A DNA stretch of 35,697 bases from Deltaproteobacteria bacterium UBA5205 (GTDB taxonomy: Bacteria; Desulfobacterota; Syntrophorhabdia; Syntrophorhabdales; Syntrophorhabdaceae). Made by a program: the position numbers and the translations under genes. This document shows, piece by piece, positions 14,657 to 23,171 of this stretch (position 1 is its first letter; every line of letters begins with the position of its first letter). The stretch is from NCBI GenBank assembly GCA_002412715.1, contig DHVP01000023.1:96825-132521 (forward strand), written 5' to 3'. The notes beneath the pieces are model-generated. The model saw nothing but the letters and a program-made list of their open reading frames with translations. It had not been told where the DNA came from and did not search any database.

Positions 14657-17290
14657 ATGGTAAGCAAGAGCAGGAATCTCTTTGCCTTCTGGGGAAAAAC
14701 CGACAGAAGCGATAAACCGTCCAACCGCTATCATCCCGTGATCTGCCATATGATCGATGTTGGTATCGTTGCGGAAGAACTGGCGGCCGTAACGCGCTTT
14801 CAGTTTGGCAATTTCCATGTACATACCATAGCCTTTCTGTGCGCCATGCACGACATAGGCAAATTTTCACCTGGATTCCAAAGCAAGGATGATGCGTTCA
14901 CAGGGTTGCTCAAGGAAAGCGGGTATTCTTTCCCGAAATATTCCGAGGGTAAACACGGCTTGATAGCTGCAAGATCCCTACCCGATATACTTTTTCAGGC
15001 TGGTTGTCATAATGAAGACCTCGCCGACTTATTAGCATATATCCTTTCCGCCCATCATGGGATCTTCCCGAACGCAGTTGGATTCACTTCCGATGTCATA
15101 CCAGACGATGAACGGTGGAATACTGTCCGCCACGATGCCATGCAATTATTGTGCAGGATATTTTCACCGTCTTTTACCAGAGACGCAGCTTTGCCCCCTA
15201 TCGCTGATTCAATAAGGTTGGCCGGGTTTCTTACGGTGTCGGATTGGCTGGCATCTAACGAGGACTATTTCCCGTATAGTGCATCGCGCGGGGATGATCT
15301 TGGAGGCATCGTAATGGAAAGCTATGTCGCTGAAAGACGTGAACTCGCAGCGAAGATCTTGGATGCCCTGCATATAGGAACAACTTTGAAGGGTAAAAAG
15401 ACGTTTTTTGAGATGTTCCAGTTTCCTCAGAACGACTGCCAAAAGGCTATTACCGAGATCACACAGGAACTGACCCATCCGATGCTCATCATTGTTGAAA
15501 CACCGATGGGGAGCGGAAAGACCGAAGCGGCTCTTGAAGCATATTCGCATATTGCCCTGAAAAATAAGCTGCGCGGCATGTATTATGCCCTGCCAACACA
15601 GGCGACCAGCAACGCAATGTTTGGCAGGGTTGAGTCATTTATCGAGAAGCTCGACCTGTCGGGGAAGACAGAATTTCACCTTTTGCACGCGGCCTCCGAT
15701 ATCAATCCAGAATACGACAAATTGCGTGTCCGCAGTATAGGAGACGACAGCGATACAAGCCCGGGGGGAGGAGTCTACGCGTCTTCGTGGTTTGCAGGCA
15801 GGAAACGCGGAGTATTGGCGGATTTCGGTGTTGGGACAATTGATCAGGCCTTAATGTCAGTTCTGAAAAACCGGCACTTTTTTGTCAGGTCCTTTGGATT
15901 ATCGGACAAAGTGGTAATCCTCGACGAAGTCCATGCATATGATGCTTACATGACCGAGGAAATATCTTGCCTCGTAAAGTGGTTGCTTAAACAGAATACA
16001 TCGGTAATCATCCTGTCAGCCACCCTCCCGGAAAGCAAACGAACGAAAATAATAGGAAAGGCTGTTGGGGAAATGCCTGCGGGCATCAAATATCCATGTG
16101 TATTAGGGACGGATACCACGGGGAGGGTTGTATACAGGTCTCTTGCTGGCATGGATCAGGTGCCGGTAATCATGAAACCGTTAATGTTGAAGGCAGATGA
16201 TGAATTAAAGATGGAAACGATCAAACGACTCCTTGATGAGAGACTCGCCGAAGGAGGTTGCGCTGCCTGTATTCTCAATACGGTATCGGGTGCACAATTG
16301 CTGTATAAACTGATCAAGGACTCAGGCTCATTCGATGACGTCATTCTATTTCACGGACGCTTCACTGTAAATCGAAAGACAGAAATAGAAAAGTATATCC
16401 GTTCTCGTTACGGTCGGCAGGGTGATGGGGTCCAGCGGCCGGAAAGGGGCCTCGTCATAGCCACACAGGTTCTGGAACAGAGCCTCGATGTCGATTTCGA
16501 TCTCATGATAAGCGACCTTGCCCCTATCGACCTTCTCCTCCAACGTGCCGGCAGACTCCATCGTCATAATAATACGAGGCTCGAATCCTTGCAGGAGAGA
16601 GCCCTCTATGTGTTGATCCCGGACATGGACCGCGAGAAGCCTTGTCTTGGCGCAAACGGCTTTGTCTACTTTCCCGCTATCCTTGCCAGTACAGCTCTAC
16701 TCTTCTTTAATGAGAAGAATGGGTACTGTCCCATCAAAGTTAAGATTCCCGATGATGTCAGCACCCTCATAGAAAAAGTTTATGGCACTGACTGGTCCGC
16801 GATAGATGGGCTGCCGTTCGAGGATACCTTCAGGAAGTGGTCTGATGAACGGGAAGGAAAAGAACTAGGACAGAGCTATACAGGGAAACAGAATACACTA
16901 GGTGACCCCGATGATGACGTCCTCAGCTACCTCTCTATGGTCAACAATACGTGGGATGAAGATACAGTGGCGCCATCAAGACTCACAAAACCTTCGGTGC
17001 AACTCGTGGTCATCAGTGACGACGAACAGTTGGAAGCGTTTGATAAGAAAGATGAGAAAGCCCTGTTTGGCCGGATTGTCGTTACCAGCCACAACACTGT
17101 CGTCAGACATTTCATTGACGGGAAAGATACAACCCCAGAGTGGTGGAACAAGTCTTCAATACTGAGAAACTGCAGGCCTCTGGTGCTGCAAAAAGACGGC
17201 TACGGACTGGACCTGGGCGAGGTGATGATTATGTACGATGATGATTATGGTTTGCGAGTGTTAGAGAAGAAAGGAGGAACCAATGGGTGA
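14657..17290 (+). CDS. cas3: Cas3 helicase-nuclease, type I-E
   Basis: 877 residues from ATG 14657. It has an N-terminal HD nuclease domain (start FAFWGKTD, YHPVICHMIDV, then MHDIGKFSPGFQ near residue 65) fused to an SF2 helicase: Walker A ETPMGSGKTEAAL near 281-290, DEVH box DEVHAYD near 422, motif III LSATLP near 453, and motif VI QRAGRLHRH. Length and domain order match type I-E Cas3, which nicks and degrades the non-target strand after Cascade binding. All catalytic motifs I can check are intact. First gene of the operon; its stop overlaps the cas8e start by 8 bases. The ribosome site is weak. Confidence 0.96.
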   Translation: MVSKSRNLFAFWGKTDRSDKPSNRYHPVICHMIDVGIVAEELAAVTRFQFGNFHVHTIAFLCAMHDIGKFSPGFQSKDDAFTGLLKESGYSFPKYSEGKHGLIAARSLPDILFQAGCHNEDLADLLAYILSAHHGIFPNAVGFTSDVIPDDERWNTVRHDAMQLLCRIFSPSFTRDAALPPIADSIRLAGFLTVSDWLASNEDYFPYSASRGDDLGGIVMESYVAERRELAAKILDALHIGTTLKGKKTFFEMFQFPQNDCQKAITEITQELTHPMLIIVETPMGSGKTEAALEAYSHIALKNKLRGMYYALPTQATSNAMFGRVESFIEKLDLSGKTEFHLLHAASDINPEYDKLRVRSIGDDSDTSPGGGVYASSWFAGRKRGVLADFGVGTIDQALMSVLKNRHFFVRSFGLSDKVVILDEVHAYDAYMTEEISCLVKWLLKQNTSVIILSATLPESKRTKIIGKAVGEMPAGIKYPCVLGTDTTGRVVYRSLAGMDQVPVIMKPLMLKADDELKMETIKRLLDERLAEGGCAACILNTVSGAQLLYKLIKDSGSFDDVILFHGRFTVNRKTEIEKYIRSRYGRQGDGVQRPERGLVIATQVLEQSLDVDFDLMISDLAPIDLLLQRAGRLHRHNNTRLESLQERALYVLIPDMDREKPCLGANGFVYFPAILASTALLFFNEKNGYCPIKVKIPDDVSTLIEKVYGTDWSAIDGLPFEDTFRKWSDEREGKELGQSYTGKQNTLGDPDDDVLSYLSMVNNTWDEDTVAPSRLTKPSVQLVVISDDEQLEAFDKKDEKALFGRIVVTSHNTVVRHFIDGKDTTPEWWNKSSILRNCRPLVLQKDGYGLDLGEVMIMYDDDYGLRVLEKKGGTNG

Positions 17291-18842
17291 ATTCAAATTC
17301 AACCTTCTGGATGAGCCATGGATACATTGCATAGATAAGGACGGTAATCAGATCCCCCCTATCGGGCTAAAGGATCTGTTTGAAAAGGCGGATAGTCTCC
17401 TCCAGGTCACAGACCAGAACCCGCTCACGGAGTTCTCTATCGTCAGGATCCTGCTTGCTATAGTGCATAGGGCGCTGGAAGGTCCTAAAAACTTGGCTGA
17501 GTGGTCCGACATCTACACCCCGGGGAAATTCGATATCAGGGTAACGGATTATCTTGAGAAGTTCCGTCATCGCTTCAACCTCTTCTCTACCGATTATCCC
17601 TTTTACCAGACTCCGGGGCTTTATTGCTGCGAAAAAGGTGATATCGATAAGCCTTCAGCGGGTATGCCGGTAGCTAGTATCGTTTACGGAAAAGCGAGCG
17701 GCAACAACAAAACAGCCTTCGATCATACTACGGATGATAAAGAAACAAGAATCTCTCCGGCTGAAGCCGCACGTGCGCTGGCAACTGCCCAGATGTTTTC
17801 ACTCAGAGGACTTTGCAGGAAGACCACCAACCATTTTGGATACCTGCCTTCCTTCAACCAGGCAGCCATGACCAGGGGTGTCCACATAGTCCTTCGCGGG
17901 AAGGACCTGTTTGAGACGTTGATGCTGAATCTTCTTGTTTATGACAAAGATAAACCAATCCCCCGCGAACGCGACAGTAAAACCCTTGAGTCCCTCGATC
18001 GCCCGGTTTGGGAGGAAAACGATCCCAGGGATAAGGGGGTTGATGTTCCTCCGAAGGGCTACCTTGATTACCTGACCTGCAAATGCCGTCACATATTGAT
18101 CGTGCCCGAGAAAGAAAAAGGTACCGTCTTTGTGAGGCGTATCCATATGGCCCAAGGGAAAATGTTTCAAAATATTGAAAACCCTGTGGCTGTGCGCAAG
18201 AAGAGCAAGGATAACTCGTACTATCATCCCAACCTGGATCTGGAACGCATGTTATGGCGTGACAGTCAATCGTTGTTTGCTTTTGATAAGGAGGATCTTC
18301 GTCCTATGATCCTGAGGAATATGGAGGGGATTATGAAAGCAACACGGAGAAACGGTGAACGGGCCATTCCCTTACAGAGGAAGTTTTTGTGTATGGCTTA
18401 CGGGATTGCGTATGAAAATAACAATCCCCTTTCATGGAGGAAAGAGGAAATAAATGTGCCGGCAGAACTTTTGTCCGGTGGTCTATCTTCATACCTGGTG
18501 AATGCCATGGAGCTCGTCTCCAAAGGAGAAGCGACCCTACGATCAGGGATCGGCTCATTCATAAAGAATTACGGAGAAAGAGGCAGGGATTTAAAGCCCG
18601 GCCTTGAGAAGGAGATATACCGTTATTACTGGGACAGGATGGAGGGACACTTTCACAAATTATTATCAAACATGGCTGACCAGAAAGACGGGAATTTTTT
18701 GGAACAATGGAAGGCAGACATAGTGGCGACTGCTAGAGAAGCTCTCAGGAAAACACTTGAGAACCGCTATCGCAATTCCTACAAAGCCTGGGTAGCGGCA
18801 CTGGGCAAACTGAATCTTGGGTTACAACAAATAAATCCTTAA
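17283..18842 (+). CDS. cas8e: Cas8e (Cse1/CasA), Cascade large subunit
   Basis: 519 residues from ATG 17283, preceded by AAAGGAGG. The start FNLLDEPWIHCIDKDG followed by IGLKDLFEKAD is the characteristic Cse1 N-terminus. The four-helix C-terminal region follows after about residue 360. This subunit recognises the PAM and recruits Cas3. It overlaps cas3 by 8 bases and is followed by cse2 after 18 bases. Length is normal for the family. Confidence 0.95.
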   Translation: MGEFKFNLLDEPWIHCIDKDGNQIPPIGLKDLFEKADSLLQVTDQNPLTEFSIVRILLAIVHRALEGPKNLAEWSDIYTPGKFDIRVTDYLEKFRHRFNLFSTDYPFYQTPGLYCCEKGDIDKPSAGMPVASIVYGKASGNNKTAFDHTTDDKETRISPAEAARALATAQMFSLRGLCRKTTNHFGYLPSFNQAAMTRGVHIVLRGKDLFETLMLNLLVYDKDKPIPRERDSKTLESLDRPVWEENDPRDKGVDVPPKGYLDYLTCKCRHILIVPEKEKGTVFVRRIHMAQGKMFQNIENPVAVRKKSKDNSYYHPNLDLERMLWRDSQSLFAFDKEDLRPMILRNMEGIMKATRRNGERAIPLQRKFLCMAYGIAYENNNPLSWRKEEINVPAELLSGGLSSYLVNAMELVSKGEATLRSGIGSFIKNYGERGRDLKPGLEKEIYRYYWDRMEGHFHKLLSNMADQKDGNFLEQWKADIVATAREALRKTLENRYRNSYKAWVAALGKLNLGLQQINP

Positions 18843-18860
18843 CCAAAGGAGGTGAAAAAA

Positions 18861-19406
18861 ATGTCTGAACACGGTGAAAAAAAAGAGAGGGGGGTAAAAA
18901 ACCACCCTTTCGTATCGTACCTCGAACATCTCAGGGATGACGAGGTTAGGTCAACAAAGGCATTGGCACAGCTGAGAAGAGGGCTCGGAAAACGCATGGG
19001 TACGCCTGATATGTATCTCTACGTAGTTCCTTTCCTCCCGGAGCACCAGCAGGAACAGGAACGATATTTCTTGATAGCGTCACTCTTTGCGCTCCACCCG
19101 GAACGAGCTCCACGTGGTATATCCATCGGCATGACCTTCTGGAATGTGTATCTTGAAAGCGATCATTCCGAAAGTATTGAGCGCCGTTTTAAAGCTCTCC
19201 TTGCATCGGACATAGAAGATCTTGGACATAAGCTGAGATCAGCTGTGTCCCTCGCCAAGAGCAAGGGCGTCGGTATCGATTATCACAGGCTGTTCTACGA
19301 CATAAAGAACTGGGATCACCCCGATGGGTTTGTCCAGATGTCATGGGCAAGGGATTTCTGGGGGTTCCAGGGGGAAAAAGAAAATAAAAACGACAAAGGA
19401 GAATAA
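18861..19406 (+). CDS. cse2: Cse2 (CasB), Cascade small subunit
   Basis: 181 residues from ATG 18861. A GTG three codons upstream (18852) lies inside the AAAGGAGGTG ribosome site, so the ATG is preferred. Helical protein with typical Cse2 features: ALAQLRRGLGKRMG and, near the end, YHRLFYDIKNWDHPDGFVQM followed by WARDFWG. It forms the belly of Cascade and stabilises the R-loop. The cas7e gene starts one base after the stop. Confidence 0.94.
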   Translation: MSEHGEKKERGVKNHPFVSYLEHLRDDEVRSTKALAQLRRGLGKRMGTPDMYLYVVPFLPEHQQEQERYFLIASLFALHPERAPRGISIGMTFWNVYLESDHSESIERRFKALLASDIEDLGHKLRSAVSLAKSKGVGIDYHRLFYDIKNWDHPDGFVQMSWARDFWGFQGEKENKNDKGE

Positions 19407-19407
19407 C

Positions 19408-20607
19408 ATGCTCTTAGAACTCCATATAATTCAGAATTTTTCACCATCAAACCTCAATAGAGGCGAGGACAACACCCCGAAGGATTGTTCTTTTGGAGGA
19501 CATCGGAGGGCGAGGGTGTCCAGCCAGTGCATTAAAAGGTCCGTGAGAAAACATCCTACTTTCACAGAGGCCGTAAGAACAGCGGGCGGTGACCTTGGAA
19601 TACGGACAAAAAGGGTCAAGGATGAGGTTCTTGTCAAGCGCATGGTGGAAGAAGCCGGAAAGTTCCCTGAGGAAGCCCAGGTCGTTGCCGCCAACATCAT
19701 AGTGCTTCTCGGCCTGGGGTTCAAAGGCGAGAAAACCCAGTACATCCTCTATCTCGGTGAAACAGAATTAAAGAAGATGTTTGATATTGCCATTCGGAAC
19801 TGGGATCCCCTCGCGAAGGCCCTCATCACTAAAAATGGAACAGATGATGCCTCAGAGGGAGAAGAGGTAAAAACAAAGGGTAAAAAGAAAAAGCTCAGCA
19901 TCCCTCCTGCATTAGAGGCTGTCAAGAAAGAGCTTGGCGAGGTCGTGAGCAGCGCGAGAAAGGAAGCGAACAGCTACGCTGCAGACATCGCTCTTTTCGG
20001 GAGGATGATAGCTGATGGAAAGAACATGAATGTTGATGCCGCCTGTCAGGTGGCTCACGCCATTTCTACCCATAAGGTTGAAATGGAGCTGGATTACTTT
20101 ACGGCCGTCGATGACCTGCTTCCCGATGAAGAGTCTGGTTCGGATATGATAGGGGGTGTTGAATTTAACAGCTCCTGTTTTTACCGGTATTCCATAATTG
20201 ATATTGAGAAGCTCGGTGAGAACCTTGGCGTTGCTAATAAAGACCTGTTGGCGGGCGTTGTCCGTGGGTATATTGAAGCGTCTGTCAAGGCGGTTCCCAC
20301 CGGTAAGCAGAACAGCATGGCGGCACATAACCCCCCGGGTTTTGTCCGGGCAATTTTAAGGAAGGAGGGGTTCCCGTGGAACCTCGCGAACGCCTTCCAG
20401 AAACCTGTCCGAGCCACCAATGACAAATCGATAGAGGAATTGTCCATAGAAAGGCTTAACGATTACTATAATAACCTTGCCGGTAAGTATGGAGCCAAAG
20501 GAATTGCCTGTGATGTCTTTTTTAATGTTGCGTCCCCCGATGGTGACAACATGAACGTTCTGTGCGACAAGATAATTCAGTCAATCGCAGGGTCTGACCA
20601 TGAGTAG
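19408..20607 (+). CDS. cas7e: Cas7e (Cse4/CasC), Cascade backbone
   Basis: 399 residues from ATG 19408, behind AAAGGAG. The frame extends upstream to 19324 but overlaps cse2. Signature N-terminus MLLELHIIQNFSPSNLNRGE and RRARVSSQCIKRSVR. The middle has a Lys/Glu-rich low-complexity linker (EGEEVKTKGKKKK, residues about 153-165) before SIPPALEAVKKELG. Six copies should coat the crRNA. It overlaps cas5e by 8 bases. Confidence 0.95.
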   Translation: MLLELHIIQNFSPSNLNRGEDNTPKDCSFGGHRRARVSSQCIKRSVRKHPTFTEAVRTAGGDLGIRTKRVKDEVLVKRMVEEAGKFPEEAQVVAANIIVLLGLGFKGEKTQYILYLGETELKKMFDIAIRNWDPLAKALITKNGTDDASEGEEVKTKGKKKKLSIPPALEAVKKELGEVVSSARKEANSYAADIALFGRMIADGKNMNVDAACQVAHAISTHKVEMELDYFTAVDDLLPDEESGSDMIGGVEFNSSCFYRYSIIDIEKLGENLGVANKDLLAGVVRGYIEASVKAVPTGKQNSMAAHNPPGFVRAILRKEGFPWNLANAFQKPVRATNDKSIEELSIERLNDYYNNLAGKYGAKGIACDVFFNVASPDGDNMNVLCDKIIQSIAGSDHE

Positions 20608-21298
20608 CGTCCTGCTCATCCCGCTTGTTGGACCAATGCAATCATGGGGAACCAGGAGCAGGTTCCAGATAAGGGACACAGAGCGCGCGCCGAGTAAAAG
20701 TGGTGTTATAGGGATTCTGTGTGCCGCCCTGGGAAGGGACAGGGCTGAGCCCCTGGATGATCTTGTTTCATTGAAAATGGGGGTTCGCGTAGACAGAGAA
20801 GGGGATGTCCATAAAGATTATCAGACGGCCCAAGATGTTGCTACCGCAGACGACAGCAAAGCAAATATGATATCGGACAGATACTTTCTTTCTGATGCCG
20901 TGTTCCTTGTCGGGCTTGAAGGAAACGATTTCCACCTGTTAGAGGGGGCTCACAAGGCTCTCTCTAACCCAACATGGGCCCTTTCCCTGGGAAGAAAGTC
21001 TTACGTACCGTCCGCACCGCTCTATCTGGTCGATGGTTTAAAGGAGGGGACCGATCTTCGTAGCGCTCTGCTGGGATACCCTTTACTCACGGGGAAAAAC
21101 GTTGATCATGGAAGAGACGTTGAGTCGACGATACGGCTCATTCTTGAATCACAGACGCCTACCCGGGAATCAAGAATGGACACACCTGTATCTTTCTCGA
21201 TAGATTCAAGGGAGTATCATAAACGCTTTATCACCACGGAGTTTCTTCCTTTGAATAACTTTAAGGAGGAGGATGGTACATGTATCTGTCTGAAATAA
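20600..21298 (+). CDS. cas5e: Cas5e (CasD)
   Basis: 232 residues from ATG 20600, overlapping the end of cas7e. N-terminus SVLLIPLVGPMQSWGTRSRF followed by RAPSKSGVIGILCAALG is diagnostic for Cas5e. It holds the 5' handle of the crRNA and contacts Cas8e. Length is normal. It overlaps the cas6e start by 19 bases, suggesting coupled translation. Confidence 0.95.
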   Translation: MSSVLLIPLVGPMQSWGTRSRFQIRDTERAPSKSGVIGILCAALGRDRAEPLDDLVSLKMGVRVDREGDVHKDYQTAQDVATADDSKANMISDRYFLSDAVFLVGLEGNDFHLLEGAHKALSNPTWALSLGRKSYVPSAPLYLVDGLKEGTDLRSALLGYPLLTGKNVDHGRDVESTIRLILESQTPTRESRMDTPVSFSIDSREYHKRFITTEFLPLNNFKEEDGTCICLK

Positions 21299-21891
21299 CA
21301 TTGAATCTTTTCAACAGGAATAGCATGAGGGTTCTTGCCGACATTTATAAAACCCACCAGTTTGTTATGGCTGGTTTTGTTGCCTATGGTTCACAGGAAC
21401 ACCGCGTTCTGTATCGTGTTGAACACGAGATCAGGAACGAGGCAGCAGTTGCAAGGATCCTTGTCCAAAGCTCGCTGCGACCGGATTGGGCAGGGAGAGA
21501 AGAAGAAACGCTGCGTATACAAACAAAAGAGTTTAATCCCGATCTTCCAGTTGGTGCTCGTTACAAGTTCAGGCTACAGGTTAATCCAATAGTGACAAGG
21601 AACGGGAAACGGTCAGGTTTGATACGAGACGAAGCCCTGTGTGAATGGCTCAAGAAAAGGGAAAACGTCATAGGTGCGGTATTTCAATCCTTCGTTGCGG
21701 TAGATGAGGGATATTCTACGGGAAAGAAGAGTGAGAACGGAAGGGATCACAAGATAAGCATAAAAAAGGCTCGTTTCGAGGGGTCATTGAAGGTAGCGGA
21801 TCCTGACATACTTCGCGAAGCAGTAACAAAAGGCATAGGACCAGCGAAGGCATTCGGCTGTGGGCTTCTTTCCCTCTTGAGATCGGGATAG
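21280..21891 (+). CDS. cas6e: Cas6e (Cse3/CasE) crRNA-processing endoribonuclease
   Basis: 203 residues from ATG 21280, behind AAGGAGGAGG. Two ferredoxin-like folds are expected. Tyr23 and His26 (IYKTHQFVM) stand at the positions known as catalytic in the Thermus thermophilus Cse3, and the C-terminal glycine-rich loop KGIGPAKAFGCGLLSL is present. It should cut the array transcript within the repeat hairpin and stay on the 3' end of the crRNA. Followed by cas1 after 4 bases. Confidence 0.95.
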   Translation: MYLSEITLNLFNRNSMRVLADIYKTHQFVMAGFVAYGSQEHRVLYRVEHEIRNEAAVARILVQSSLRPDWAGREEETLRIQTKEFNPDLPVGARYKFRLQVNPIVTRNGKRSGLIRDEALCEWLKKRENVIGAVFQSFVAVDEGYSTGKKSENGRDHKISIKKARFEGSLKVADPDILREAVTKGIGPAKAFGCGLLSLLRSG

Positions 21892-21895
21892 TGAT

Positions 21896-22822
21896 ATGAG
21901 CAGCGAGCCCATCCTACCCCCTCTCAAGCCCATTCCCATCAAGGACAGAATCTCTGTCGCATATGTGGAGAAGGGGAATGTCGATGTCCTTGATGGGGCT
22001 TTTGTTGTTGTCGACAAGAACGGGGTGCGTACCCATATCCCCGCCGGCGGTCTGGCCTGTATCATGCTGGAACCGGGAACAAGGGTAACGCACGCAGCGG
22101 TTACTCTCGCATCCCGTGTCGGGTGTCTGCTTGTTTGGACGGGTCAGGGTGGAGTACGGCTCTACGCCTCCGGGCAACCCGGCGGCGCGAGGTCGGACAG
22201 GCTTCTCTATCAGGCAAAACTCGCCTTGGACGATGAAGCGAGACTCAAGGTAGTGAGGAAGATGTATGAGATGAGATTCAAGGAAAGGTTTCCCGAAAAA
22301 AGAAGCGTTGAACAACTGCGGGGGATCGAAGCGGTGCGGGTCAAGACCATGTACGGGCTTATTGCCCGGCAATACGGAGTTAAATGGGTGCACAGAAACT
22401 ACGATTACACCGAATGGGAGAGCAGTGATATCCCGAACCGTTGTCTCAGTTCCGCAACGGCTTGCCTTTATGGCGTGACAGAGGCAGCGATATTGGCGGC
22501 AGGATATGCTCCGGCGGTTGGTTTCATACACACCGGGAAGCCCCAGTCCTTTGTTTACGATATAGCCGACATCTTCAAATTCGAGACCGTGGTTCCTCTT
22601 GCGTTCCGTATAGCATCAAAAAATCCAAAGGCACCGGAAAGGGATGTCCGTCTTGCCTGCCGCGATGCCTTCCGCCAGGCCAGGCTTCTTCGACGCATCA
22701 TACCGACTATAGAGGAGGCGCTGTCAGCGGGAGGACTGCCTTTTCCAAAAAGGCCCATCGAGTCTGTATCCCCGGCTATACCCAATAAGGAGAGTATTGG
22801 CGATGCTGGTCATCGTGGTTGA
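21896..22822 (+). CDS. cas1: Cas1 integrase, type I-E
   Basis: 308 residues from ATG 21896. N-terminus PPLKPIPIKDRISVAYVEKG is typical of I-E Cas1. The metal-binding residues are visible: Glu in LRGIEAVRVK, His in AVGFIHTGKP and Asp in VYDIADIFK. It forms the spacer-integration complex with Cas2. Its end overlaps cas2 by 20 bases. It looks intact, so the locus should be able to acquire spacers. Confidence 0.96.
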   Translation: MSSEPILPPLKPIPIKDRISVAYVEKGNVDVLDGAFVVVDKNGVRTHIPAGGLACIMLEPGTRVTHAAVTLASRVGCLLVWTGQGGVRLYASGQPGGARSDRLLYQAKLALDDEARLKVVRKMYEMRFKERFPEKRSVEQLRGIEAVRVKTMYGLIARQYGVKWVHRNYDYTEWESSDIPNRCLSSATACLYGVTEAAILAAGYAPAVGFIHTGKPQSFVYDIADIFKFETVVPLAFRIASKNPKAPERDVRLACRDAFRQARLLRRIIPTIEEALSAGGLPFPKRPIESVSPAIPNKESIGDAGHRG

Positions 22823-23111
22823 GAATGTACCCCCAAGACTACGGGGACGATTGGCCGTCTGGCTTCTTGAAGTTCGGGCGGGCGTCTATGTAGGAAAAGC
22901 CTCACGGAGGGTAAGAGAGATGCTTTGGGATACAGTAATAAAGGGCACAGAACTTGGCAACGCCGTGATGGCATGGAGTACCAACACCGAGTCAGGTTTC
23001 GATTTCGTCACCTGGGGGTATAACCGCCGGGAACCTGTCGAGATCGATGGACTAAAGCTCGTATCATTCTTCCCGGAAACCTTGGAGGAAAACCCAACGA
23101 AAAATAGTTAA
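22803..23111 (+). CDS. cas2: Cas2, type I-E
   Basis: 102 residues from ATG 22803, 10 bases after AAGGAG. A TTG two codons upstream would be an alternative start, but the family begins MLVIVVENVPPRLRGRLAVW. Typical further motif LLEVRAGVYVGKASRRVRE. The I-E Cas2 is a structural partner of Cas1 rather than a nuclease in acquisition. Last cas gene; the leader and array follow at once. Confidence 0.96.
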   Translation: MLVIVVENVPPRLRGRLAVWLLEVRAGVYVGKASRRVREMLWDTVIKGTELGNAVMAWSTNTESGFDFVTWGYNRREPVEIDGLKLVSFFPETLEENPTKNS

Positions 23112-23171
23112 TTACTTGGTAGAGTCGTGCTCTTTGAAAATTAAATATGAAATCGATTAGTTACAAGAAGT
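23112..23171 (+). promoter_or_regulatory. CRISPR leader with IHF-like site
   Basis: 60 A/T-rich bases between cas2 and the first repeat. AATCGATTAGTTA at 23151-23163 matches the IHF consensus WATCAA-N4-TTR at all but one position, and its near edge is 9 bases from the first repeat. In E. coli type I-E the IHF site needed for spacer integration lies at the same distance. No strong promoter is visible, so transcription may run through from the cas operon. Confidence 0.5.
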
